A DNA stretch of 64,000 nt from Strongylocentrotus purpuratus (lineage: Eukaryota > Echinodermata > Echinoidea > Camarodonta > Strongylocentrotidae): positions 4,336,352-4,400,351 of the forward strand of contig NW_022145596.1 in NCBI RefSeq assembly GCF_000002235.5. Direction: 5' to 3'. The position numbers and the translations under genes were made by a program. Each line of letters begins with the position of its first letter. Position 1 is the stretch's first letter. Below are positions 39,191-64,000 of the stretch, one piece after another. The notes beneath the pieces are model-generated. The model saw only the letters and a list, made by a program, of their open reading frames with translations, was not told where the DNA came from and searched no databases.

Positions 39191-39256
<66 letters not shown>
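39120..39256. repeat. (GA)n microsatellite
   Basis: A GA-rich lead-in followed by about 60 bp of pure AG. Confidence 0.95.
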
Positions 39257-39259
<3 letters not shown>

Positions 39260-39649
39260 GAATCCAAATTGACGGATATTTTTGTTAGCCGTTCTTGATT
39301 GTATCTTAGCTAAAGATTAAAATTGTACATGAGTAAAGGATATTCACTTTTCATTCAACTTTATACAAAACCATCGCCTTTAAAATAATGCAAGTAGGAG
39401 AATCACTTTCGTCGACAAACCTTTTTTGTTAGGAGGAGAGAATTTAGTCGATGGGACCTTCATTTTGTTAGCAGAAAAGATTGATGAAGTGATGTTGGGG
39501 TATATTGTAGAAATGGAAATGGATGTATGTTGAATGGCCAATAGATGGCGCTAAAGTATTTGTTGTTGGTTGAGAGTAAAATACATCGAATATTATACAA
39601 CTCACTAAATCAAAACGATTAGTCTTCATCATCATCTCAATTTTTGACC

Positions 39650-39805
39650 GCATTGCCAATTTGTCCATGATTTTCATGATTTTGAAACATTCATAACTTT
39701 CTTATTATTTTGTTGTCCTATTTTTCTCAAACTTTCCCTGAATTTTTTGTCTAATTTTTCTGTTTCTACTCAAACCAATTTAATATCAAGGTGGCGTTCC
39801 AGTAA
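39650..39805. mobile_element. Truncated copy of the family-2 TTAA MITE right end
   Basis: CATTCATAACTTTCTTATTA, CTCAAACTTTCCCTG and CAAACCAATTTAATATCAAG with GGTGG follow the order seen at 31170-31280; the outermost bases are diverged. Confidence 0.55.
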
Positions 39806-40904
39806 TATGAAATTACAAAATGCAATAAATATTGCTTTGACAATGGCATGATTTCACAATGGAATATGATAACTAAAAACAACAAGCAAATCCTGTGCAA
39901 CTAGACTTAAAAGACATGTGAGTTGTCTGTATAAACACTTTCCTGATCGTTTAAAAAGAAAATGTTAGTACATGATATAGCCTTCCGAGAATATGATTTT
40001 TTTTTACTGCTAATGTAAACCATACACTTACAGTATGTATTCGTTCAATGCCATTTTGCTTCATCCCTTGTCAATTTCATTATCCATTCTATAAACACTT
40101 TCCCTGACGTTTGCTTCTTTTGAGTTGTTGATGTTGTTACTAATATTTTTTCCCTGTATTCTTTTTGGACCTTGTCCTCTTGTACTCTTTATTCATTCGC
40201 CAAGTTGTACTTATTTCTCGCCCGTTCATTATATCCAACCGAATTAAGTCTACCTTCCGTCGAACGTAACTACCGTACTCCCTCAAATCCTTCTCCAATC
40301 CACAGACTATTGAGATAACAGGATTCTGTCGCGTTCAGGCTTTTAAAAGATTTTTGACAAGATTTACACATCCACTCTTGGCGGCAAAGCAGGCTAAAAC
40401 TATGATTGACAGCCTTCGAGCACGTGACATACCAAGTTGGGCGCGAATTAAAGATAATCATTCGCTTGCATTGGTGACCCATACTACTTACAAGGACTAG
40501 CATCAAAATTTGGTTCATGTTTAATTCACGATTTTTACCAAGCGGTGCGTGGATTATGTCGGGCATAGGTCGTGCGCCTTCAGCGAAGTTCAGGCGACAA
40601 TGAAGCACGAAGCGGAAGAAGAAATGCCGTTTTTTTATCCCTTCAAATTAGTCGAGGAAATCTCGGTAATTGCTTGGATTTATCCTGTTTTGCAACTATT
40701 AGGGATGTAAGGTAGGGTGAAAAACACCACCCCCCCTCCCCACCCCCAACAAACGTCAAATGAAGTGTAATCTTGGAACCTTTAGTAAATTCCAGAAGTA
40801 TTCTCTATATCGTTTTCAAATAATTTCCCGTTTTCAACATCGCATATGGTACAAATATTCTTTCGTTAACAACATCATCAAACCTTTACCATTATTAACA
40901 TATT

Positions 40905-40906
40905 CG

Positions 40907-40960
<54 letters not shown>

Positions 40961-41675
40961 GTCATCATCATCACCATCATCAACATCCTCATTCTTTCAT
41001 CATCATTCATTTACATTTCATTACCATCTTCGGTAAAATCATCACAAACACTGTCTTCGATCCACCTCATAATAATCATTATAACAACCATCATCATCGC
41101 TATCTTCATCACCATCATCATCATCGTAATCATCATCACCACCATCGTTATCGCCGTCTTTAAAATCATTGTCGTCATCATCACCATTATCATAATCACT
41201 TTCATCAACATTATTTAATATCACCACCACCAACGCCATCATTCTTATCCTTGTCATCAACTTCACCGTAATCACCATCATCATCACCACTCCCACAATT
41301 ATCATCGTCATTATCATCACCATGACACCATCATTGTAATCACCATCATCATCACCATCACCATTAACATCTTCACCACCATCACGATTACAAATGATTA
41401 ATATCAATGACACCACTACCATATTATCATCACCACCACTTCCACAATTATCACACTCATAGTTATCATTACCATCACCAATCATCAACCTCACTAACAT
41501 TGTCATCACCATTACGATTACAAATCATCAATATCCACGTCATTGTCATCATCATCATCATCACCATCACCCCCCCCAACACTCTTCTGTGTCATCATCA
41601 CCATCACCCCCCCCCCCCAACACTCTTCTGTGTCATCATCACCATCAGCTTTCCAGCAGCATCTTTCTCTTCTCC
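40905..41675. repeat. Large CAT/ATC array, about 770 bp
   Basis: Begins with about 55 bp of pure ATC, then degenerate CATCACCATTATC sequence. A higher-order unit with ACGATTACAAAT and ATATCAATG recurs near 41385 and 41510. Frames across it are Ile/His/Ser or Asp/Met runs, not genes. Confidence 0.95.
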
Positions 41676-42460
41676 AAAATGTTCATACTGGATTGTTCGC
41701 ACAAAACATTTTCATTTATATTTCATAATACTTTATTATTATAAAAAATGATACCATCATTACTATATAACATCAAATACTAATTCACATCAAACTTAAA
41801 AAAATGAAAATTAAATAAAATTAAATAACTTGAATACAAATCTTCACAGGACGGCACAAAAACGACATACTTTCTAGGTGGACAGGTATAATGCAATTTA
41901 GCACAGAAAAACATTTGAAATTAAGACATATTTAAATCAAATTTGTACAAATGGAATCTATAGAAATACAATATAAAATTTACATGTTCAGATTGAATCA
42001 TGTCTTTTTCTGTAGGGTGAATACAATTCTTGGATACAATGAATCAGTCAGCGTCCACATTAGTACTATTGCACGCAGCGCAAATATACAAGTTATTTCA
42101 CACATTTTAGATACATACACTGTATTGGGCAGCAATGTACAATAAATAATTTGCAAGATAATAATACAGAGGAAGAAAACATAAGTTATATACCACATAT
42201 ATATACATTCTGTTCCAACATACATATATTATTATGCTCAAACATTTTATACCAGTGCAAATCATTGACTAAAAGAACTCTTTACAATATGAGTGATATA
42301 TCGTTTGCATTTCTATTTCAAATAACATGGCTTGTACTGATAGGAAACAGAAAAAGATTGCATAAATCATTGTTTGGATTTTTTTAAAAGGAAATGATCA
42401 GAGCTTACAAACACATCCTGAAACCTCTCCTTGAGACTTTGTCCCGACATTACATACCTC

Positions 42461-42560
42461 CAGAGATTCTAAAAGCATGATGGTTCAGAGGTTATACCCT
42501 GGTCATGTAACTACAAGGTCCTAGGTTCAAATTGATGCCCTAATGCCCTTTGGTTTTTTA
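42461..42560 (+). mobile_element. tRNA-like SINE head
   Basis: AGCATGATGGTTCAGAGGTT and AGGTTCAAATTGATGCC look like degenerate A and B boxes, spaced as in a tRNA. It does not fold as a good tRNA at the acceptor stem by eye, so I take it as a SINE remnant rather than a tRNA gene. Confidence 0.45.
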
Positions 42561-42829
42561 TCCTCAATTACAAAGTCAGCCAGTGAGGATCTGGAAACTG
42601 TAGGTCCACTGGTTTACATTGTACAGCACATCAGTTGTCGAGCCGAGATGCATTTAACGCCCTTACAGCTGTCAACATCCTACAATTCATGTACTATTTT
42701 CAGATTCTTTGATCATGTCTATTGAGAGCCAGAAGAACATTAACTCATCTTCTTTTAACATGGAGTCAATACCATTTTTGGTTCCTAGCTGACAATACTT
42801 ACGGTCATTTAGGGAGTCCATCTGATCTG

Positions 42830-42986
42830 TGCCCCGTTGCATAAAACTTACCATTGATGGTAACTTTGTGATCAATATTAACTACCATGGCAACATCACT
42901 CAACATTCAATCACATCAAGGTTTCCATGGAAGTTACTATTTATGGCAAACATACCATCAATAGTAAGTTTTATGCAATGTGGCCC
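42830..42986. mobile_element. Short MITE, about 157 bp
   Basis: Inverted ends share TTGCATAAAACTTAC and ATTGATGGTA over about 35 bp with a few mismatches. No coding capacity. It lies downstream of the probable KRP85 3' UTR. Confidence 0.65.
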
Positions 42987-43398
42987 AGGATTTTAATGAT
43001 ACAAATCATCATTAATATATCAGCCAATAAAATATATCAAGAGTGAAATGGATCACAGACATTAACAAAATGGTTTCATATCATATCTTTTAAATATTCT
43101 TAAAAGTAAAGAACAATTCAACATTATCAGCTGGTGTTCGTTTACTCTACAGTAGTACTACATATAATATGGAATGTATTTAAATTAGCTTATATGGAAA
43201 ACATGGAGTTTGCCGAAGATTGCCAAGGTCACAATAACCAATTCCTTTACAAAGCTAAGACTATAGTTTTCAAAGAGTCTTGAAAGCTATCTTGAAAGCT
43301 ATAAATGGGCCCAAAAAGGTTGGGAATATTTGCCCAGTCAGGGATTTTTTTTCACTGTTCATTACAGTGTAATCAAGTAAGAATTTCCAATAATTCTT

Positions 43399-44050
43399 TT
43401 ATTAAGAGAAAAATCAAAATACATGAAACGTTAATTAGTGCGCCAAAGGTTATTATCAGAAGCAGAGTTTAATTGATGAATTGATATGCAGAGATTCAAC
43501 TGTAAACCATAAAATGGGGAGGGTTGATGCAGACGTGGATGATTCTCAGTTTGAATTATGATAACAGCCCTCTATCGACGATAATATGTGTACCAGAGGC
43601 TTGTGAATATCAGGATGCTCAGGAGAACTAAACGGTGAGAAAAAAATAAAATAAAGCCAACAAATAAACACAAACTGTTAATGCAATATCTGATTTGAAG
43701 TTTCCTGGCAGATATTGTCATGACTATGATGTATCAGATTCCAAGATCAACCATGATGAACATTTTTGTTTAAATGTCAGTACCTAAGACAAACAGTCTG
43801 ACATATGATTGTGCATATCCCAAAAAATTAAGTTGAATTACAAGTACATCACTACATTTTGGAGGACAAAATAAATTTGCTTTCTTGCATCCGAAAACTA
43901 ATTTCAAAACATATAGCAGCAAGCTTTTGTTAAATTTAATTGCGATTTAGAAGAACAAACAATTCTATGGAATTATATACACTAACAAATGCCTGAAGGT
44001 GTATGAATAATTTGAAAATATATACAAATTAGATTTTGAGAGCTTACCTT
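43399..44050 (-). other. KRP85: Probable KRP85 3' UTR, with candidate poly(A) signal
   Basis: AT-rich, repeat-free sequence follows the stop codon. The first AATAAA I see on the minus strand past the stop region lies near 43399-43404. If the GTAAGC just after the stop is used as a donor, part of this stretch would instead be intron. No transcript evidence is available. Confidence 0.35.
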
Positions 44051-57939
<13,889 letters not shown>

Positions 57940-58136
57940 TTCGACTACTTGTACTTCTCTGATATCGGCTTATCAAAATATTTAGCCTTTACAATTGATC
58001 ACAAGAGGGCGCTCTAACAAAACACTGCACTGAGTATAGATATTCCACATTCTCTGTCACTGAGTCAACATCTCCATCACCACTAAAATACAGATGCATT
58101 ACCAATGTGTACACTCTGTCCAGAAGCGGCCGACTC

Positions 58137-59190
58137 GGAGGGGGGGGGGGGGGGGGGGGGCAGTGGTCACAGTGCCCCCGCCCCCGTTTTTTCAAGTTTC
58201 CCTATAGTGCCCCTTTTTACATAGGGAAAGTGCCCCCTTTTACTTCAGATAAGTGCCCCTTTTTATTTCTAACAAGTGCCCGTTCCACATCTGATAAATG
58301 CCCCCTTCACCAATGATAATTGCCCATGTTTAAATCTTGGAGATTTAAGATGGGGGGGGGGGGGGGGCAGTGGTCACAGTGCCCCCGCCCCCGTTTTTTC
58401 AAGTTTCCCTATAGTGCCCCTTTTTACATAGGAAAAGTGCCCCCTTTTACTTCAGATAAGTGCCCCTTTTTATTTCTAACAAGTGCCCGTTCCACATCTG
58501 ATAAATGCCCCCTTCACCAATGATAATTGCCCATGTTTAATTCTTGGAGATGCCCTTTTACTTAACAAATGCCCTTTTCCTTCGTAATAAGTTCCCCTTT
58601 TCATTTCTGGTGAGTGCCCCTTTTCAGAAGCGAGAAGTGCCCATTTTCAACTCTGATAATTGTTCATTTTTTTCTTTGACATGTGCTCCTTTTCTTTGTA
58701 AAAAGTGCTTTTCCCCTACTAATAAGCGTCCGTTTTAGTTTGATACGTGTCCCTTTTCCTTTCAATTATTACCCCATTTCCCTTTTAATAAGAGGCTCTT
58801 CCCCTTCTCATAAATTATCCCATTTCACCGTAGCCAGAGTTTGATGTTTTTTTGCTTTTTTTGGGGGGGGGCATGTAATCGATCGACGTCCTGGGGAGGG
58901 GTCTAAAAAAGTTCAACCGATCTTGGATTTTTTTTTGAGGGGGGGGGGACGTGCCCCCACCCCCCCCCCCCCCCCGTGGCTTCGTGCCTGCACCTCTGAT
59001 AAATGCCCTTATTAAATCTGAAGTATGCCTCTTTTCCTTTGCAATAAGTGCCTTGATCTTTGCAGGCACAAGAAGTGCCTCTTTTTACCTCAGATAATTG
59101 CCTTTTTAAAACTTTAAACATGTTCTCCTTTACTTTTCCTATAAGAGAAGTGTCCTTTTCCCCTTCTGATAAGCGCCTCTTTTCCTTTCT
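58137..59190. repeat. Degenerate GTGCCCCTTTT minisatellite upstream of KRP85
   Basis: Roughly 1 kb of irregular units of about 25-30 bp, each with (A/T)AGTGCCCCTTTT-like cores joined by TTCAGATA-type spacers. It is interrupted near 58850-58995 by a G/C-run segment that may be a hAT-like MITE end. It starts about 200 bp beyond the KRP85 start codon. Confidence 0.7.
58161..58551. repeat. Near-perfect 184-bp tandem duplication
   Basis: 58161-58344 and 58368-58551 differ at about two positions (GGGAAAG/GGAAAAG and TAAATC/TAATTC). Each copy is preceded by a long G run. This is a very recent duplication. Confidence 0.85.
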
Positions 59191-59333
59191 CCTTTCTTGG
59201 TGTGGCGGGTAGGGATTGAATATAGTCTATATGGAGCGTGGTAAAATAATTATGCAACCCTAAGAATACTAGAATCCTAACTTGTCAGATTTCCGATATT
59301 TCTGATATAATTTTTTGTAGGGGACCACCCACC

Positions 59334-59406
<73 letters not shown>

Positions 59407-59415
59407 CCTCTCTCT
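59334..59415. repeat. (CT)n microsatellite
   Basis: About 65 bp of pure CT. Confidence 0.95.
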
Positions 59416-60017
59416 CATTGAATATCTTGAAAACATCTGAATTGTTAAAAAAATCTTTCAGATTTTCACAGAGCATGTCAGATCATAGTTTTGATATGAA
59501 CGCGTTATTTGGTTGTTCTATCCACTAGCGTATATGAAGGGGGAGACAAGGGACGCAGTTTGCCCCCTAACTAAAATAATTATGAAAAATGTTGTTGTTC
59601 TTGTTGACAGTGGTGGTTGTGGTTGTTGTACTTGTATTTTAGTATGTTACTGTATGGACAGCCAATATCCCCGGGCCATTATTTAGAATCATTATTATAC
59701 AAAAGTCAATCAGAAGTGTTCTCAGTTTACACATCATTCGTTAGACATACGAATGTTTCTGTTGAGTTGAAATATCTGCAGCTCATATATTCTGAAATAG
59801 CAAAACTTCTTCCTTTTCTAAATTTTAAAGACCTTTTCAAATCGATAAGAATGCACCAAATTGCAAGATTGCAAACATCAAAATGCAAAAAGCTCTCACC
59901 GTCGAAGGGGATACCCCTCCCACCCCTCCCATCCCCTCTCTCTCCCACCCGTTTGCTTGCTCTGCTTGTCGCCCGACCCCCCCCCCCATGACACCACATC
60001 CCAGTTAAGCCACATAT

Positions 60018-60065
<48 letters not shown>

Positions 60066-60108
60066 CTCTCTCCCCTTTCTCTCTCTCTCTCTTTCTCATA
60101 CACACACA
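60018..60108. repeat. (CT)n followed by (CA)n
   Basis: CT runs with CCTC and TTTC interruptions, ending in ACACACA. Confidence 0.95.
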
Positions 60109-60965
60109 AACACCGAATATGCCCTATTATATATTACGTTAAAAACATCTCAACTGTAAAACAATTGGCAATATTTACACAAAGCATGGAAAACACAAGT
60201 ACTTAATGGATTTGAAGTTGAGGGAAATGCTTTCCATTATAGTGTTTTAAAGATATTTTAAATCAATGTTCACACATAACTATATAGCCTGTCTATTGAT
60301 AGTAGAGTAGGCCTAGATAATGACATGCAATATTTGATTCTTATCAGCCTCGATCCTCCCCTCCCCTCTCAAACCATGAGAAAAAGCGCTATTCTGGAAC
60401 ACGTCCATTCATAATCCCCCCCATATTTCCATTGTTCATTCTTTTTATCTATGTTGTTTGAACACGTAAGAAACCTCAAAGCATAATTTATGCTGTTTTT
60501 TTTTAATAGATTGATTGATATTGCAGCAGGTCAGTCGTGTATTGCCAAGGGGTCAATACATGCATTACTCGCCTTTCGTTAATTATAATCATAATGATCT
60601 GCGAGGGAGCTGGAGCGGGAAAACAGTTTACAGCATATCACACTATTCTAGTTCTGTAGTTTTTCGTCCTTTAATTGGTACTTATGTTATGCAATCGCTC
60701 TCTTCACTAATGGAAAAATGATTGTACATCCTTCTTGATGATGGAGGAGAAAGATAAGGGGGATTGTAGGCATTGCATCCAATATGAAGTTTCGAAAAAT
60801 GGACAGAATTATTATAATTGTATAAAGATTTATTATTTGTATATTTTGCATGTATCAATCACAGGTACCTATGGGGTACCTATACAGTATGTACACATAT
60901 ACTACTACTACTACTACTACTACTACTAATAATATTCATTTGTAAAGCGCAATAACTATGTGGTA

Positions 60966-61125
60966 TATATTCTACAGCGCTGCAAGAGCTCGTAAATGCT
61001 GTGCTATACACATACTATTATGAACTATATACTATTGTTTTATTATAATAAAACAATAGTATATAGTTCATAATAGTATGTGTATAGCACAGCATTTACG
61101 AGCTCTTGCAGCGCTGTAGAATATA
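60966..61125. repeat. Perfect 160-bp palindrome with no spacer
   Basis: The arms 60966-61045 and 61046-61125 are exact complements by my reading; the centre is TATTATAATA. The outer part includes CTACAGCGCTGCAAGAGCTC. It is followed by a degraded SINE and preceded by (CTA)n. Confidence 0.9.
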
Positions 61126-61149
61126 GACACAACCAAAGGCACTGAAAGC

Positions 61150-61275
61150 GTTCATGGAATGGCTTCCTACCATGGCACGCAGGTACCCATGTAAATACAA
61201 CTGGGTTGAGGATGGCAAATGTAGAATGTCTTACCAAAGGACTAGACTTGTTATACCACTGCTGGAAATCGAATA
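61150..61275 (-). mobile_element. Degenerate SINE fragment next to the perfect palindrome
   Basis: GGTACCCATGTAAATACAAC, GGCAAATGTAGAATGTCTTA and ACCAAAGGACTAG match the body of the SINE family above in minus orientation; the tRNA-like head is poorly kept. Confidence 0.45.
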
Positions 61276-62044
61276 ATTGATAATTAAACTTTTTTTTTTC
61301 CATTTAAATTTTCCGAGCCGAATACTGTCTTGTCCGTGGCCACCAATCCGCGTCAAACAAGTCCCCACTCTTTCGTGACAAGTTAGGAAAAATTATTCTT
61401 AACCGAATTTCAATTACTAAATCATATTCTTTTGTCTGCAATAACTGAAATCTGTGGTCGCTGTATTCAATCTCCGTCAAACTCATAAACAGGGGCCGTT
61501 ATTTCAACTTGTACCGTGCACCATGATTATATTTATATGATTCTGCATATACACATACACACACACACACACACACAAACAAAATAGGCCTATTATGGTA
61601 TTTGAATTCATAATGCATGCTTTATTATGAAATATGAACATATTCAGAATTGACTTTAATAACAAATAATAATAATAATAAATGGCTCATCGTACTTGAA
61701 AATGGGCTCCAATTTCCAAAATCACTAACAAGAAAGAAAACATTAATGGGGAGAGGCAGGCAGAGAACCATAACATTTTGAGTTTAATCATCATTTAAAG
61801 TGGCAAGTCAAGGTTATTGGGAGGGGGGGGGGGGCAAGGGAGGGGCGGGGCCCAAGCCTCCAATTTATTCAAGCCCCCCCCCCCCCGAACAAAAAAGCAC
61901 AGGGGAAAATAATGTAGAAAATGAATGCAAGGACCCCGAGTTCCCCAAAACCTCCCCAACCCCCCCCCCAAAAAAAAAAAAATGGTTTAGAACCGCTCTC
62001 CATCATTCGGACCTTTCATTTGCACTTTCACTTACATTTAAAAA

Positions 62045-62165
62045 AAAATTGAATTTGAATTTGAATTTGAATTTATTAACAACAACATAACACAATGTCA
62101 CAAAATGTATTCAAGTTGGTAACAAAAATAACATGTCGAATACATATCCATGTAAAATGTTTATT
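62045..62165 (-). mobile_element. Probable LINE 3' end with AATTTG repeats
   Basis: TTGAATTTGAATTTGAATTT on the plus strand is the complement of a short tandem tail typical of L2/CR1 3' ends, followed by AT-rich sequence. A similar tail is at 28784. Confidence 0.35.
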
Positions 62166-63089
62166 TTATCACAAAGCGTATTACTACTGTGACAAAGAAA
62201 TTTGATAGAGTGGTATAAAAAAAAACATTATTAATTAATAGCAACGAATACATATACAGTTTTTGTTGCATAACCGTAGAACATTTTGTGATGCGCCCAA
62301 AACTATGTATGGCTTCTCACATAAAATCTGCTCTATTCCTAGAGTTGACCGTGTTGAAATACGTTGGAAAAACAAGCTTTATAGCACTACTATAGTCCGT
62401 CACTTTCACCTCTTCTTCTTCATCTCTCTCCCTGTCCTCTCCCCTTTCCTGTTTTCCAGATTCCAAGTCTCAGTTGCTTCGTCATTTTGGGATTCTCCTC
62501 CTTTTCTCACATTTTCCCTCTCTTTCCCTTTTCTTTTCTCTCAATACCGCATTTTACTCATCCCCCGTTGCCTATTGATTCAAATGACACTTTTTTAATA
62601 TCGTTATATATGTCTGTTATTTTCATTTAATATGTTAGCTTTGCACTTTGAAACAGTTCTTACTTTTTCTGTCTCACTCTTTGGGTTCTTTTTTCCCCCT
62701 TCTTCTTTCTTCTCTTCTTTCTTTCGATTTTGTTGCAGTGCCTATTTTGTTTATTTGTCGTAAGTGGTCTTTCTTTCAATAAACTCATCATCTCACTTGA
62801 CCTTAACAAGCATTTCCGTCAGGCCTGAAATTAACACTTCTATGTAATTATAAATTCCCTTCCTCACTCTCTATTGCTTTTTAACGTTGTGCAATGGTGG
62901 TACGACGGTCACTGCATGCTTAACATGCCGTAAACAACAAATTAATGTATGCCGACTGTGACTTCTTATGTACAGCATGTATTGTGATCTCTTTGGTGTG
63001 ACCGATAATTTCCTAGATCGCAGAATTTTTTCTGGATATAAGAGTCGTATTTTGCTGTCAAACAAAGAAACTGTCTGTGCACTTTTGGT

Positions 63090-63375
63090 ACTATGTTATA
63101 TAATAAGCGCTAGGGATCTGGACATGAGACTATCGGGTCACACGCATATATAGAAACACATCGCACACTCGTCCGTGAGCTGCGCTCTATGATCTTTATG
63201 TCGTCGCTGCGATACCACGAAGAAACGCGTGTTAATCTGTAAAACCGAGTTCCTTCAAATCAAGATTTCATAGCATGCGCGGTTTCCTTACTACACGCGT
63301 GTGCTGACGACTGTGCGATTTGGTGACATAATAGTCTCATGTCCAGATCGCTAGCGCTTATTAAATAATAAATCC
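63090..63375. repeat. Imperfect inverted repeat around a 120-bp centre
   Basis: TAATAAGCGCTAGGGATCTG then GACATGAGACTAT (about 63099-63134) pairs with ATAGTCTCATGTC and AGATCGCTAGCGCTTATTA (about 63332-63362). Outlying pieces near 62890 and 63395 (CAATGGTGGTACGACGG and CCGTTGTTGTACCACTG) also pair, so an old element of about 530 bp is possible. Confidence 0.6.
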
Positions 63376-64000
63376 CGAAAGCCACGCAGGGCCACCGTTG
63401 TTGTACCACTGCACTAGAGCTTTTCGGTACTGGCAGTGGTGTGGTGGAAAGAGCTAGGGGGCCAAAATCCAGGGACCAGCGGAGCATCCTAATTGTGTAC
63501 GCAACAACAAACGTAACACTACTACAGTTATACAGACTCAAGGGTACAGACAACTTGTTCCTTTGCACATGATCATCAAGGCTTGTCGCTTGTGTTGTCG
63601 GCATTTTTATTGGCAAAGCCCACCTCTAAGATATTGTGCGGGGTATGATATGAACGCATTTTAGGATGAATTACAACAAATGTTGCCTCTCTTCTATTTT
63701 TAAGTTCGGCGACACTGTGATGTCACCTCACCTTGTGCTCAAGAATTAGTTTGGATCTTAATATGAACTACGGAAAGAGGTCTTCCTTACCGAAGACCAA
63801 CAGAAAAATGTAAGTAAAGATCATGTTATTACTTTGTCTATTTAGATCTAGTTAAAGTTCTGTTTAGTTAAATATTTGGAACGTGAAGTAGAGTCTACGA
63901 ATAGCAAGAGTAATTATAAACTCCAATTTTGTTTCTAAAATTTGCAAGTGAGCGAGCAAAACACAATGACAATTTTTAGTTTAGTAAAAATAAAATGAAA

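Larger units (their letters stand above)
59200..64000. other. Gene-free stretch beyond the KRP85 5' side
   Basis: Simple repeats, the perfect palindrome, a LINE-like tail and the inverted repeat near 63.2 kb. A 124-codon frame at 59617-59991 runs into a C/CT-rich repeat and shows no domain. No convincing gene. Confidence 0.45.

Noticed and set aside
41042-41512. 156-codon Asp/Met-rich frame and the opposing Ile-rich frame
   Set aside because: Direct translations of the CAT/ATC array.
42461-42530. tRNA gene
   Set aside because: Box A and B are present but the acceptor stem does not pair well, and it resembles the SINE heads in the window.
57940-58140. RFX X-box in the KRP85 promoter
   Set aside because: I looked for the two-half-site pattern on both strands upstream of the start codon and found none.
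59617-59991. 124-codon plus-strand frame
   Set aside because: Starts at a non-ATG codon by the sequence, ends in C/CT-rich repeat, and shows no domain; chance is the simplest reading.

Overview
This is a eukaryotic, AT-rich, intron- and repeat-dominated window, almost certainly from a sea urchin. The one gene I can name with confidence is an intact 14-coding-exon kinesin-II motor subunit on the minus strand (44051-57939). Its spliced product of 699 residues reads as KRP85, the sea urchin orthologue of vertebrate KIF3A, and as I remember it is essentially the sea urchin protein. The assignment to Strongylocentrotus or a close relative rests on memory of that protein and on the repeat landscape, not on a search.

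Layout. 0-14 kb: no supportable gene; CT/GA simple repeats, one 195-bp TTAA-flanked MITE, an old dispersed repeat, and a diverged two-copy direct repeat. 14-18 kb: three short plus-strand segments with splice-like edges that may be exons of an unrecognised gene, plus two short hAT-type MITEs. 18-28 kb: mostly non-coding, with a 540-bp TTAA MITE nested in an older repeat, an orphan coding-like segment near 23.5 kb, a nuclear-receptor half-site cluster at 26.7 kb, and a CpG-richer patch with an exon-like segment near 27.7 kb. 28.8-31.3 kb: an L2/CR1-like LINE (minus strand) broken up by a hAT MITE and a TTAA MITE and followed by a second TTAA MITE with long inverted ends. 31-42 kb: simple repeats, a SINE, small MITEs and about 770 bp of CAT/ATC repeat. 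42-58 kb: the kinesin gene, whose introns carry SINEs, MITEs, a Helitron-like tandem-repeat element and an 823-bp fold-back element with a perfect 9-bp target duplication. 58-64 kb: a degenerate GTGCCCC-type minisatellite with a very recent 184-bp duplication just upstream of the kinesin start, CT repeats, a perfect 160-bp palindrome, and further inverted repeats.

How it works together. KRP85 would pair with KRP95 (KIF3B type) and KAP115 to form heterotrimeric kinesin-II, the anterograde motor of intraflagellar transport; neither partner is in this window. The most striking structure not explained by ordinary annotation is positional: in introns 7, 8, 9, 10, 11 and 13 of KRP85 the resident transposable element lies close behind the 5' splice site (about 16 to 72 bp), although the elements belong to unrelated classes. 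No prokaryotic features, CRISPR arrays, rRNA genes or intact tRNA genes were seen.
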